A DNA stretch of 64,000 bases from an uncultured Clostridia bacterium (GTDB lineage Bacteria; Bacillota; Clostridia; TANB77; CAG-508): the NCBI GenBank assembly GCA_934182465.1, contig CAKPRG010000002.1:124001-188000 (forward strand), given 5' to 3'. Below, one piece after another: positions 34,916 to 43,454 of this stretch. The position numbers were made by a program, and so were the translations under genes. The first letter of the stretch is position 1; the number at the start of each line of letters is the position of its first letter. The notes beneath the pieces are model-generated. The model searched no databases, was not told where the DNA came from, and was given only the letters and a program-made list of their open reading frames with translations.

Positions 34916-35839
34916 ATGTTTTTTCGTACAGATTTAGCTTTAGAAAGAAGAGATATTTATAGAAAAGCAAATAATTTGGAAGATGAAATTCCAGGAATAA
35001 AATATAATGTTGAAAATATAGGAAAAAATAAAATAACGAGAGTAGAAATTACTTCAAAAGAAGGAGAAGAAGCGTTAAATAAAAAAATAGGAAATTATAT
35101 AACTATAGATGTTAATAAAATAAATAATTTATTAGAAGAAGAAAATCAAAAAATAGTAGAATTATTAAGTAATGAAATTGAAAAAATAGTAGACAAGCAT
35201 ATAGGAAAATCTGAAGATGTTTTAGTTGTGGGCCTTGGAAATTTATATTCAACACCAGATTCATTAGGCTCAAAAGTTGTAAAGAAAATAGAAATAACAA
35301 GGCATATAAAAAAATATATGCCACAGTATATTGATAAAAATGCAAGAGCAATTAGTGCAGTAGCACCAGGTGTACTTGGGATGACAGGAATAGAAACATG
35401 GGAATTTTTAAAAGGAATAGTAGATAATGTAAAGCCGAAATTAATACTTGCAATAGATAGTTTATGTTCCAAAAGTGTAAATAGAATTAGTAAATCTATT
35501 CAAATTTCAGATACAGGAATAGTGCCTGGAGGTGGTGTAGGAAATGCTAGAATAGAACTTACAAAAGAATCTTTAGGAATACCAGTAATTGCATTAGGTA
35601 TTCCAACATGCGTTGATGTTGCTACAATTACAGAAGATGGAATAAATTTATGGATAGATAATTTAAAAGAAAAAGAAAACATAGATACTAAAGTTTTAGA
35701 AAAAAACAATAATTATGAATCTATAAAAGAAGCTTTATTGCCATCAGATTTAAATTTTATAGTAACTCCAAAAGAAATTGATGAACTAATAGAAAATATG
35801 ACTGAAATAGTTTCAGTTGGAATAAACAATGCTATTTAA
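34916..35839 (+). CDS. gpr: Germination protease Gpr
   Basis: I start at ATG 34916 (MFFRTDLALERRDIY), 5 nt after GGAGGT; the earlier in-frame start at 34865 lacks a ribosome site. 307 residues. RTDLALE is the hallmark of the Gpr N-terminal propeptide. Downstream VVGLGN, PGVLGMTGIET, IDSLCSKS and GVGNAR are family signatures. Gpr is made in the forespore as a zymogen and degrades small acid-soluble proteins at germination. This shows the organism forms endospores. Confidence 0.95.
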   Translation: MFFRTDLALERRDIYRKANNLEDEIPGIKYNVENIGKNKITRVEITSKEGEEALNKKIGNYITIDVNKINNLLEEENQKIVELLSNEIEKIVDKHIGKSEDVLVVGLGNLYSTPDSLGSKVVKKIEITRHIKKYMPQYIDKNARAISAVAPGVLGMTGIETWEFLKGIVDNVKPKLILAIDSLCSKSVNRISKSIQISDTGIVPGGGVGNARIELTKESLGIPVIALGIPTCVDVATITEDGINLWIDNLKEKENIDTKVLEKNNNYESIKEALLPSDLNFIVTPKEIDELIENMTEIVSVGINNAI

Positions 35840-35858
35840 AATTTTTGTAAATTAACTA

Positions 35859-35887
35859 TTGATTTTTTTACAAGTTTGACATATAAT
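35859..35887 (+). promoter_or_regulatory. Promoter of rubrerythrin
   Basis: TTGATT at 35859-35864 and TATAAT at 35882-35887, spacing 17 bp. A hairpin (AAAATAGGAA / TTCCTATTTT, about 35897-35919) sits in the leader between this promoter and the ribosome site. Confidence 0.6.
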
Positions 35888-35936
35888 AATCAAAGAAAAT
35901 AGGAACTATTCCTATTTTATAAAGGAGGAATTAATA

Positions 35937-36476
35937 ATGGATTTAAAAGGATCAAAAACAGAAAAAAATTTAATGGACGCTTTTGCAGGAGAATCACAAG
36001 CAAGAAATAAATATACTTACTATGCTAGTAAAGCAAAAAAAGAAGGATACGAGCAAATTGCAGCAATTTTCCAAGAAACTGCAGATAATGAAAAAGAACA
36101 TGCTAAATTATGGTTCAAATTATTACATGATGGAGATATCCCATCAACAGAAGAAAATTTAGCAGATGCAGCAGCTGGAGAAAATTATGAATGGACAGAT
36201 ATGTATGAAAGAATGGCTCAAGAAGCTAAAGAAGAAGGATTTACAAGAATAGCTTATTTATTTGAAGCTGTTGGAAAAATCGAAAAAGAACATGAAGAAA
36301 GATATAAAAAATTATTAGCAAATGTAGAAGAAAAATTAGTATTCAGCAAAGATGGAGATGCTATTTGGAAATGTAGAAATTGTGGACATATTGTTGTTGG
36401 TAAAGAAGCTCCAGAAGTATGCCCTGTATGTGCACATCCAAAATCATTCTTTGAAGTAAAAGCAGAAAATTATTAA
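35937..36476 (+). CDS. rbr: Rubrerythrin
   Basis: 179 residues. The four-helix diiron domain has E19, E52 and H55 (ETADNEKEHAK), and a second EKEHEER motif near 117. The C-terminal rubredoxin domain has C146-x-x-C149 and C162-x-x-C165. It reduces hydrogen peroxide in anaerobes, with electrons passed through the rubredoxin iron. Single-gene unit with its own promoter and terminator, consistent with an oxygen-sensitive anaerobe. Confidence 0.96.
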   Translation: MDLKGSKTEKNLMDAFAGESQARNKYTYYASKAKKEGYEQIAAIFQETADNEKEHAKLWFKLLHDGDIPSTEENLADAAAGENYEWTDMYERMAQEAKEEGFTRIAYLFEAVGKIEKEHEERYKKLLANVEEKLVFSKDGDAIWKCRNCGHIVVGKEAPEVCPVCAHPKSFFEVKAENY

Positions 36477-36784
36477 TATAAAATTTTATTTATATAAAAA
36501 GTTTTTAATTTATATATTTAAAATTGTATAAATTATATTGCACATAAATAAAGAAAAAGTAAAAATATAAAAAGACTATTATAGTAACTAAAATTGATTT
36601 TAGACTATTTATATAGTCTTTTTTTGTTGAAATTGAAAATTTTTATTTAGCTATATTATAATTTTATTAAATTCATATTTAGCTATATTACTTTTTTATT
36701 TATGTACTTGCTACAAAATAAAATTAAAAGAATATGATAATATTAAGGTTTTAGTAAATAATAAAGTTATGGGAGGAACATGAC
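36477..36784 (+). terminator. Spacer with terminator at 36569-36626
   Basis: AAAAAGACTAT / ATAGTCTTTTTTT closes a long stem, ending the rubrerythrin transcript. The remainder (36630-36780) repeats TTTAGCTATATTA twice but holds no gene. Confidence 0.7.
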
Positions 36785-37276
36785 ATGAGAACTATATGTG
36801 TAAAAACAAATGATTTGAATAAAATAGATTATTTACTAAAAGAATTTGACAATATTTCTCTGAAAGATATATATTTATCAAGTTATAAATTTAAGATTTT
36901 TCAAAATGTAATAATTCATTATACTGGCAAAGATGAAAACATATTTATTTCGACTGTATCAGAAAAAATAGCAAATACAATTGAATATTTTTATCAAGAA
37001 AAATTTATAAATAGAATTATAAGAGAAAATTATTTTTATTTAGAAAATGAAGAACAAAATGCTGTTTTAAGAATAACTAAGAAAATAGTAAATTCACCAG
37101 AATGTACATTAAATTGTAAAAAAGATATTCTAACATCAATAATATATAGATATTTAGAAGAAAACAAAACTATGATTTTAGATGGTTTTTCAGAATTTAG
37201 ATTACAAGATTATAAAAAATTATTAGATTATGTTACAGAATTATCTGTGTTTAATTATTTGAATTTAACAGTATAA
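36785..37276 (+). CDS. YtxC-like sporulation protein, C-terminally short
   Basis: 163 residues. LDGFSEFRLQDYKKLLDYV near the end is the YtxC signature (family PF08812), and the preceding helical region fits. B. subtilis YtxC is about 280 residues, so this version is much shorter and ends soon after the motif (ELSVFNYLNLTV). I find no continuation in other frames downstream. YtxC is a sporulation-associated protein of unclear role. Confidence 0.6.
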   Translation: MRTICVKTNDLNKIDYLLKEFDNISLKDIYLSSYKFKIFQNVIIHYTGKDENIFISTVSEKIANTIEYFYQEKFINRIIRENYFYLENEEQNAVLRITKKIVNSPECTLNCKKDILTSIIYRYLEENKTMILDGFSEFRLQDYKKLLDYVTELSVFNYLNLTV

Positions 37277-37356
37277 AATACAAATTAATACTGGACAGAA
37301 TATAAAAAATGTATTAATATAATAACTAGAAATTTTAATAACGAAAGAAGAATTAG

Positions 37357-38037
37357 ATGAGTATATTTACAATTAAATTAATAGCAGTTATAACAATGCT
37401 GTTAGATCACATAAGATATGCAATTCCAGAAACAAATTGCATATTATTTGAATTACTTGGGAGAATGTCGTATCCATTATTTGCTTTTGTACTAACAGAA
37501 GGATATATACATACAAGTAGTAAAAAGGAGTATGCAAAAAGATTAATAAAATATGGATTAATTTCTCAAATACCATTTATGTTGTTTAGAAGTATTCTGG
37601 GAAAAAATGAATGGAAGATGCTAAATATAATGTTTACACTATTATTAGGTTTTATTGGAATACTTTCTTTAGATAAAATAAAAAATAAATTGATATCAAT
37701 ACCAATATTAATATCAATACCGGTGTTAGCATGTTTTCTAAAGGTAGATTATGGTTGGTATGGAATTTTATTTATTTACATTTTTTATTTATTTAAGAAT
37801 AAAAAGCCTATGATTTTACCAGCGACAATTGCTTTATGTACGATTTATTATGCTGTAAGATATAAAATGGCATTTTTTAATAATATTATATATTTACAAA
37901 TTTTATTTATATTATTTTCTTTAATATTTGTGTATATGTACAATGGAGAAAAGGGAAGAAGCATGAAAAAATTTTTCTATTGGTTTTATCCATTACATTT
38001 ACTAATATTATATTTAATATATTTTAATAGGATATAG
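37357..38037 (+). CDS. TraX-family membrane acyltransferase-like protein
   Basis: 226 residues, about seven or eight TM helices. IKLIAVITMLLDHIRYAIP, GRMSYPLFAFVLTEGYIHT and the terminal WFYPLHLLILYLIY are TraX signatures. In F plasmids TraX acetylates pilin; chromosomal Firmicutes versions have no known substrate. The type IV prepilin-like LRR proteins in this window are 20 kb away, so no link is claimed. Confidence 0.85.
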   Translation: MSIFTIKLIAVITMLLDHIRYAIPETNCILFELLGRMSYPLFAFVLTEGYIHTSSKKEYAKRLIKYGLISQIPFMLFRSILGKNEWKMLNIMFTLLLGFIGILSLDKIKNKLISIPILISIPVLACFLKVDYGWYGILFIYIFYLFKNKKPMILPATIALCTIYYAVRYKMAFFNNIIYLQILFILFSLIFVYMYNGEKGRSMKKFFYWFYPLHLLILYLIYFNRI

Positions 38038-38116
38038 TGATTTTGATAAATAATTTATATGAGAAAATAAGTTGTTATTGTAAATATAAAAAAGAAGATA
38101 AGATATAAAGTAAAAA

Positions 38117-38155
38117 ATAAAAATCGTTAAAATTAATTAACGATTTTTATTTTTG
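38117..38155. terminator. Bidirectional terminator between convergent genes
   Basis: ATAAAAATCGTTAA / TTAACGATTTTTAT perfect stem with T-runs on both strands, between traX-like and the minus-strand glycosyltransferase. Confidence 0.85.
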
Positions 38156-38216
38156 TAACATTTTATATAATAAGAAGTCTATTAAACTTTCTTATTTTTA
38201 GATTAAATAAAATTAA

Positions 38217-39509
38217 TTAAGCGAAAGCTTGGCGTTTTTTGAAAGATAATAAATTTGTAATTTCTGTACCAGTTTTCTTTTGAGAAGATACCTTTTCTGC
38301 TTGTTCTTGAGCAATTTGTTTTGCTTGACGTTCTGCCATTGTTTCGCAAATAGCTTTTTGATATGTGAAATGAGTATCTTGTGCAATTTTTGGCCAATTG
38401 TATTCAGTTTTTACTTTTTGTTTAGCATTTTTTACAATTGAATCACATAGTTTATGATCAAATAATAATGTAAGAATAGAATCTGCTATTGAATTGTAGT
38501 TACCTGCATAGCTTTTCATTCCGTTTACTCCATGATCTACAATTTCGTTTAAACCTCCAACATCAGAAACTACTATAGGATTATCTGATAACATTGCTTC
38601 CAAAGCAACAATACCAAATGGTTCATAAGTACTAGGGAATACAGCAATATCAGCAGCACGATACATTTTTTTAACTTGTTTTGAATTTAGATAACCAGTA
38701 AAGTAAACTTTGTTTCCTAATCCTAAAGAATTAACTTCATTGCGAAGTTCATCAAGCATAGGACCTTTTCCAGCAATAATTAATTTTGCGTCATGATAAT
38801 TACTTAAAATTTTAGGCATTGCAGCAATTAAATGTTGAACACCTTTTTCATATACAAGTCTTCCAACAAAAAGAATAATTTTTTCATTATCCATAGCATA
38901 TTGTCTTCTAAAATCGTAATCTCTTTCAACATTGTCAAAAATGTCTAAGTCAACACCATTTGGAACAACATTAATTTTTTCAAATGGAAGACCAAATAAT
39001 CTTTGTAATTCGTTTTTCATATAATTACTATTTACTATAACTTCTGAAGATTCATAAGTTAACATCCATTCTGTGTCATTAATATATTTTTGTTGTTCTC
39101 CTTGAATACCACTATTTCTTCCAGCTTCAGTTGCATGAATTGTAGAAACGATAGGAGTATTATAAGCATATTTTAATGTTTTAGCAGCATATGCTACTAA
39201 CCAATCGTGAGCATGAATTACATCAAATTTTCCATCTTTTGCAATTATTTCACCAGCTTTTGCTATCATATTGAAGTTAAGTTGCATAATCCAATCAATA
39301 AAATTGTTTGGTTGAATCATAAAATTATCAACTCTATAAACTTTTACTCCATTATCGTTTTCTTCATAAGGAACATCACCATCCCTATATGTAATAACAG
39401 TTACATCATGACCATCTTTTATTAATCTGTGTGATAAATCATGAACAACTCTTGCTATTCCTCCTACAACTCTTGGTGGATATTCCCATGATAGCATTAA
39501 AATTTTCAT
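38217..39509 (-). CDS. GT4 glycosyltransferase, likely glycogen synthase
   Basis: The start is at 39509 (MKILMLSWEYPPRVVGGIAR); AAAGGAG lies about 11 nt before it, inside the longer frame. 430 residues with GT-B fold: N-terminal KxGGL-like VGGIARVVHDL, IHAHDWLVAYAAK, the acceptor part VPNGVD, then the donor part LFVGRLVYEKGVQHLI and the E-x7-E motif near FPSTYEPFGIVALEAM. The neighbouring plus-strand genes encode DUF4912 and a GH57 branching enzyme, the usual company of archaeal/Clostridia-type glycogen synthases. The protein ends with a Gln/Lys-rich tail. Confidence 0.8.
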   Translation of the reverse strand: MKILMLSWEYPPRVVGGIARVVHDLSHRLIKDGHDVTVITYRDGDVPYEENDNGVKVYRVDNFMIQPNNFIDWIMQLNFNMIAKAGEIIAKDGKFDVIHAHDWLVAYAAKTLKYAYNTPIVSTIHATEAGRNSGIQGEQQKYINDTEWMLTYESSEVIVNSNYMKNELQRLFGLPFEKINVVPNGVDLDIFDNVERDYDFRRQYAMDNEKIILFVGRLVYEKGVQHLIAAMPKILSNYHDAKLIIAGKGPMLDELRNEVNSLGLGNKVYFTGYLNSKQVKKMYRAADIAVFPSTYEPFGIVALEAMLSDNPIVVSDVGGLNEIVDHGVNGMKSYAGNYNSIADSILTLLFDHKLCDSIVKNAKQKVKTEYNWPKIAQDTHFTYQKAICETMAERQAKQIAQEQAEKVSSQKKTGTEITNLLSFKKRQAFA

Positions 39510-39949
39510 TTGCTTTTTTACTCCTTTCAAAATTTCTTTTGTAAATTTATTTAATTTAATATTTATTATTTCTTGATGTCTATTTTATATAATAAATTCT
39601 AAAAAGTAAACCGTTTTTTGACAAAAAAATGAAAAAAAAGCATAAAAATTTTTTATTGTTACATTTGTGTTGCAAAGAAATTACAATATGTTTTCAAAAT
39701 ATACTATTTTAGACATTTTGCGAATTTTGTAAAAAAATAAAACTTGACAAAAAACATTATTTTTTGCATAATTATTTTTAATAAAAACTTGACAATATTT
39801 GAAATGATTTTGAGGAAATTTTATTATTTAAATATAATACAAAAAATAACAAAAAAATTTAAAATTATACTTGTAATTATTTTTGTTTTGATATACTATT
39901 ATATTGTTATATAGAAAAGAAGATTTATTTATACTAAGGAGGAAACATA
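39510..39949. promoter_or_regulatory. Divergent promoter region of the glucan genes
   Basis: 440 bp, very AT-rich, between divergent genes. On the plus strand TTGACA at 39744-39749 and CATAAT at 39767-39772 are spaced 17 bp. A second TTGACA at 39789 has no matching -10. TATACT at about 39891-39896 is a further -10 candidate. I see no operator palindrome. Confidence 0.4.
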
Positions 39950-41260
39950 ATGCCTGAGAATAAAAGCAGAACAGAAAATTTAAAAGATAAAGAAGAAAAA
40001 AAGGTAGTATCGAAAAATACTAATACTATTAAAAAAGATAGTTCAAAAAATAATACTTCTAAAAAAACAACATCAACATCAAAAAAATCTACTAATAGCA
40101 TTAATAAAAGTAATAATATTAGTAAAAAGGTAGAAAGTGTATCTGATAAAAGTAGCAAAGGGGTTAATAACGTAAATAAAAACACTCAAAATAAAAAAGT
40201 TGGAAGTGAAAGTAATACTAAAAAAAGTGCTACAGAAAAAACAAAGACATCATCTAATAATGTTAAAAATACCAACAAATCTGCAAACAAAGCTAACAAC
40301 AAAACAAATTCTAAATCTGTAACAGAATCAAAAACAACTAAAAATATTACTCAAAAAACTAAAGACACTAAAACAAAAAGTAGTGTAAAATCAAATACAA
40401 AAAAAGATATTAAAAATAATGATGTTAAAGATGTAAAAAAAGAAGTTAAAAGTGAAGAAATAAAACCAAAAGAATCTGCAATTATTTCTAAAATAAAAAG
40501 TTTCCTAAAGAAAATAGTAGAAATTCAAGAAGAAGCTAAAAAAGAAAAATTAGAACAAAAAGAAAAAGAAGCTGAAAAATTAGCTAAAAAAGAAAATAAA
40601 GAGATAGAAAAAGAAAAACAACATACTTACAATATAGAATATTATGATTTACCATATAGATATAATGAAACAGTTGTAAAAATTTTAGCACAAACACCAA
40701 AAAGATTATTTGTGTATTGGGATGTAGCTGACAGTGATAGAGAAAGATACATAAAAGCTTTTGGAGAAAATTTCTTTAATGATACATATCCTGTTTTATT
40801 AATTCATAATGATGATAAAAATTATACATTTGAAGTACCAATAAATGATTTTGCTAATAGTTGGTATTTAGATATAAATGATTCAAAATCAAAATATACA
40901 ATTCAATTAGGCAGAAAGTTTAGAGAACAAGCTAAATTAGTAACAATTAATAGAGAACAAGTTAGAGATGAAAATATTATTATACAAAATGATTATTTAC
41001 CTATAACAACATCAAATACATTAGAAGTTCCAAATGATCATATATTATTTGAAAACTTAAAACCTTATGTTGTATATAGAAATGTAAAGAACTATGAAGA
41101 GAAAGTAGTAGATATAAGCAACTTAGAATTTGCTAAGAAAATGGGCAAAGTATATAACATTTATGAAGTATACAAAGAGATTTACAAAAATGAAATGGAA
41201 GACGAAAGTCTATTAGATCTATTAAATCCATCTTCAATGAGCTCATCATCATTTAAGTAA
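39950..41260 (+). CDS. DUF4912 protein with Lys/Asn/Ser/Thr-rich N-terminus
   Basis: 436 residues. Residues 1-175 are low-complexity (Lys, Asn, Ser, Thr), positively charged. Residues about 176-225 form a coiled coil. Residues about 228-345 are a DUF4912 domain (YDLPYRYNETVVKILAQTPK, LFVYWDV, YLDINDS). DUF4912 commonly sits beside GH57 and GT4 genes, and its beta-sandwich resembles carbohydrate-binding modules; a role in glucan binding is inferred. Ribosome site AGGAGG 6 nt upstream. Confidence 0.75.
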   Translation: MPENKSRTENLKDKEEKKVVSKNTNTIKKDSSKNNTSKKTTSTSKKSTNSINKSNNISKKVESVSDKSSKGVNNVNKNTQNKKVGSESNTKKSATEKTKTSSNNVKNTNKSANKANNKTNSKSVTESKTTKNITQKTKDTKTKSSVKSNTKKDIKNNDVKDVKKEVKSEEIKPKESAIISKIKSFLKKIVEIQEEAKKEKLEQKEKEAEKLAKKENKEIEKEKQHTYNIEYYDLPYRYNETVVKILAQTPKRLFVYWDVADSDRERYIKAFGENFFNDTYPVLLIHNDDKNYTFEVPINDFANSWYLDINDSKSKYTIQLGRKFREQAKLVTINREQVRDENIIIQNDYLPITTSNTLEVPNDHILFENLKPYVVYRNVKNYEEKVVDISNLEFAKKMGKVYNIYEVYKEIYKNEMEDESLLDLLNPSSMSSSSFK

Positions 41261-41267
41261 AATGAAG

Positions 41268-41303
41268 AAAAGGGCGATGCTAAAAAGCAATCGCCTTTTA
41301 TAT
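41268..41303 (+). terminator. Hairpin between DUF4912 and GH57 genes
   Basis: AAAAGGGCGATGCT / AGCAATCGCCTTTT stem with one bulge on each side, then TATATA. May lower expression of the branching enzyme relative to DUF4912. Confidence 0.6.
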
Positions 41304-41333
41304 ATCAGCGGAAAATAGAAAAAGGAGAATTAA

Positions 41334-42926
41334 ATGAAAAAGCAAACAAAGGGATATGTAAGTTTTATCTTACATGCTCATTTACCATATATACATCACC
41401 CAGAAAGTGAAGATTATTTAGAAGAAGAATGGTTGTTTGAAGCTATATCTGAAACATATATACCACTTTTATTAAATTTTCAAAAACTAGTAGAAGAAAA
41501 AGTTGATTTTAGAATTACAATGACAATGACACCTCCACTTTTAAATATGCTAGATAATGCTTTGTTACAAGAAAGATATATAAAATATTTAAAAAAACAT
41601 ATAGAACTTTGTGAAAAAGAAGTAAAACGTACAGTATATGATGCAAGATTAAATAATTTATCAAAATATTACCTAGATAGATATTCAAATGATTTACATG
41701 TTTTTAGAGATATTTATAAATGTAATTTAATTACAGGATTTAAGCATTTTCAAGATATTGGAGTATTAGAAATAATCACTTGTGGTGCAACACATGGATT
41801 TTTCCCAATTTTGTATGTGAATGAAAAAACAGTTAGAGCACAAATTGGAGTTGGTGTTCAAACTTATGAAAAATATTTTGGAAGAAAACCTAGAGGAATA
41901 TGGCTTCCAGAATGTGGATATGTGCCAGAAGCAGATAAATACTTAAGAGAATTTGGAATTGAATATATAATAACAGAATCACATGGTGTATTATATGCAG
42001 ATCCAACACCAATTTATGGTACTTATGCTCCAATAGTTTCTCCAAATAATGTTGTAGCATTTGCAAGAGATATAGAATCTTCAAGACAAGTTTGGAGTTC
42101 TATAACAGGATATCCGGGAGATTATAATTATAGAGAATTTTATAGAGATATCGGATATGAAGCAGATTATGAATATATAAAACCATATATTGCACATAAT
42201 GGAGTTAGAGTAAATACAGGTATAAAATACTATCGTATTACAGGAAAAACAGAGCAAAAAGACTATTATGATGTACAATGGGCAAAAGATTCTGCAGAAA
42301 AACAAGCAGGTCATTTTATGAATTGCAGAACACAACAAATAGAACATTTATCAAGTTTTATGGATGTTCCACCAATTATTACATGCCCATATGATGCTGA
42401 ACTTTATGGACATTGGTGGTATGAAGGGCCATATTGGTTATATATTTTATTTAAAAAGATTTATTATGATGAGTGCAATTTTGAACTTATTACACCAAGT
42501 GAATATATAGACAGATATCCAAATATTCAAGTTGCTTCACCTTGTCGTTCAAGTTGGGGAGCTAATGGATATAACGAAGTTTGGCTAAATCCATCAAATG
42601 ATTATGCACATAGACATTTGCATAAAGCAGGAGATAGAATGTGTGAACTTGCTCATATGTTTCCAAATGAAGGAGATACACTAAGAAGACAAGCTTTAAA
42701 TCAATGTGCAAGAGAATTACTTTTAGCACAAAGTAGTGATTGGTTATTTATTATTACAAATGGAACAATGGTTGAATATGCACACAAAGCAATAAAAGAG
42801 CGTATAGGTAGATTTACAAAATTGTATTATCAAATCAAAAGAGATAAAATAGATGCAAAATATCTATTAGATGTATTTGACAAAGACGATATTTTCCCTG
42901 AAATTGATTATATGATTTATTACTAA
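41334..42926 (+). CDS. GH57-family 1,4-alpha-glucan branching enzyme (DUF1957 type)
   Basis: 530 residues, the typical size. N-terminal ILHAHLPYIHHPE, the nucleophile E193 in WLPECGYVPEA, and the acid D354 in CPYDAELYGHWWYEGP are present. The C-terminal domain contains SDWLFIITNGTMVEYA. These enzymes cut alpha-1,4 chains and rejoin them as alpha-1,6 branches. With the GT4 synthase and DUF4912 it forms a complete glycogen-making set without GlgA/GlgB of the classical type. Confidence 0.92.
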   Translation: MKKQTKGYVSFILHAHLPYIHHPESEDYLEEEWLFEAISETYIPLLLNFQKLVEEKVDFRITMTMTPPLLNMLDNALLQERYIKYLKKHIELCEKEVKRTVYDARLNNLSKYYLDRYSNDLHVFRDIYKCNLITGFKHFQDIGVLEIITCGATHGFFPILYVNEKTVRAQIGVGVQTYEKYFGRKPRGIWLPECGYVPEADKYLREFGIEYIITESHGVLYADPTPIYGTYAPIVSPNNVVAFARDIESSRQVWSSITGYPGDYNYREFYRDIGYEADYEYIKPYIAHNGVRVNTGIKYYRITGKTEQKDYYDVQWAKDSAEKQAGHFMNCRTQQIEHLSSFMDVPPIITCPYDAELYGHWWYEGPYWLYILFKKIYYDECNFELITPSEYIDRYPNIQVASPCRSSWGANGYNEVWLNPSNDYAHRHLHKAGDRMCELAHMFPNEGDTLRRQALNQCARELLLAQSSDWLFIITNGTMVEYAHKAIKERIGRFTKLYYQIKRDKIDAKYLLDVFDKDDIFPEIDYMIYY

Positions 42927-42952
42927 AATATATTATAAAACGGAGGCTAAAA

Positions 42953-43285
42953 ATGGAAGTTTATGATAGAGCAAATGCTTTAGCAAGAGCAATTAAAGAA
43001 TGTAAAGAATATAGAGAATACAAAGAAATAAAAGCAGAAATTTCAAAAGATCCAGATTTAAAACAAAAAGTAGATGAATTTGAAAAAATTCGTTATGAAG
43101 AACAATTATTAGCTATGCAAGGTGAAAAACAAAGTGATGGAAAAATGCAAAAACTTCAAGAATTATATAAAATTTTGGTTCAAAACGAACAAGTAAAAGA
43201 TTATTTTGATAAAGAAGTACGTTTTAATGTTATGGTAGCTGATGTTAATAAAATTATTGGTGAATCTATAAAAGACGTATTATAA
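42953..43285 (+). CDS. ylbF: YlbF/YmcA family protein
   Basis: 110 residues, all-helical. VYDRANALARAIKECKEYRE and KQKVDEFEKIRYEEQLLAMQ match the YlbF/YmcA (RicF/RicA) family. In B. subtilis these form the Ric complex that guides RNase Y to transcripts. No partner genes of that complex are seen nearby. The stop codon overlaps the start of a 22-bp repeat (43285-43306). Confidence 0.85.
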   Translation: MEVYDRANALARAIKECKEYREYKEIKAEISKDPDLKQKVDEFEKIRYEEQLLAMQGEKQSDGKMQKLQELYKILVQNEQVKDYFDKEVRFNVMVADVNKIIGESIKDVL

Positions 43286-43306
43286 AGAACAAAAGTGGAC
43301 ATTATG
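43285..43306. repeat. 22-bp dispersed repeat, copy A
   Basis: Contains AAAAGTGGACATTATG. Its exact reverse complement lies at 54377-54398. AAAGTGGACA-type ends are common in transposons, so this may be the remnant of one. Confidence 0.6.
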
Positions 43307-43341
43307 ATAATTGAAAAAGGCAAAATTTCATGCAAATTAAT

Positions 43342-43374
43342 AAACACGGTATAAAATATATCGTGTTTTTTTAT
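43342..43374 (+). terminator. Rho-independent terminator after ylbF
   Basis: ACACGGTATA / TATATCGTGT stem (one G-U pair) followed by a T-run. Confidence 0.85.
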
Positions 43375-43454
43375 ATTTGTACTATAATTCAATTGATAAT
43401 TTTGATTTTTTATTATATAATATATGCCAAATTAGTTATTATAGGAGAAAAGGA

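Noticed and set aside
36630..36780. CRISPR-like repeats of TTTAGCTATATTA
   Set aside because: Only two imperfect copies, not regularly spaced, no cas genes.
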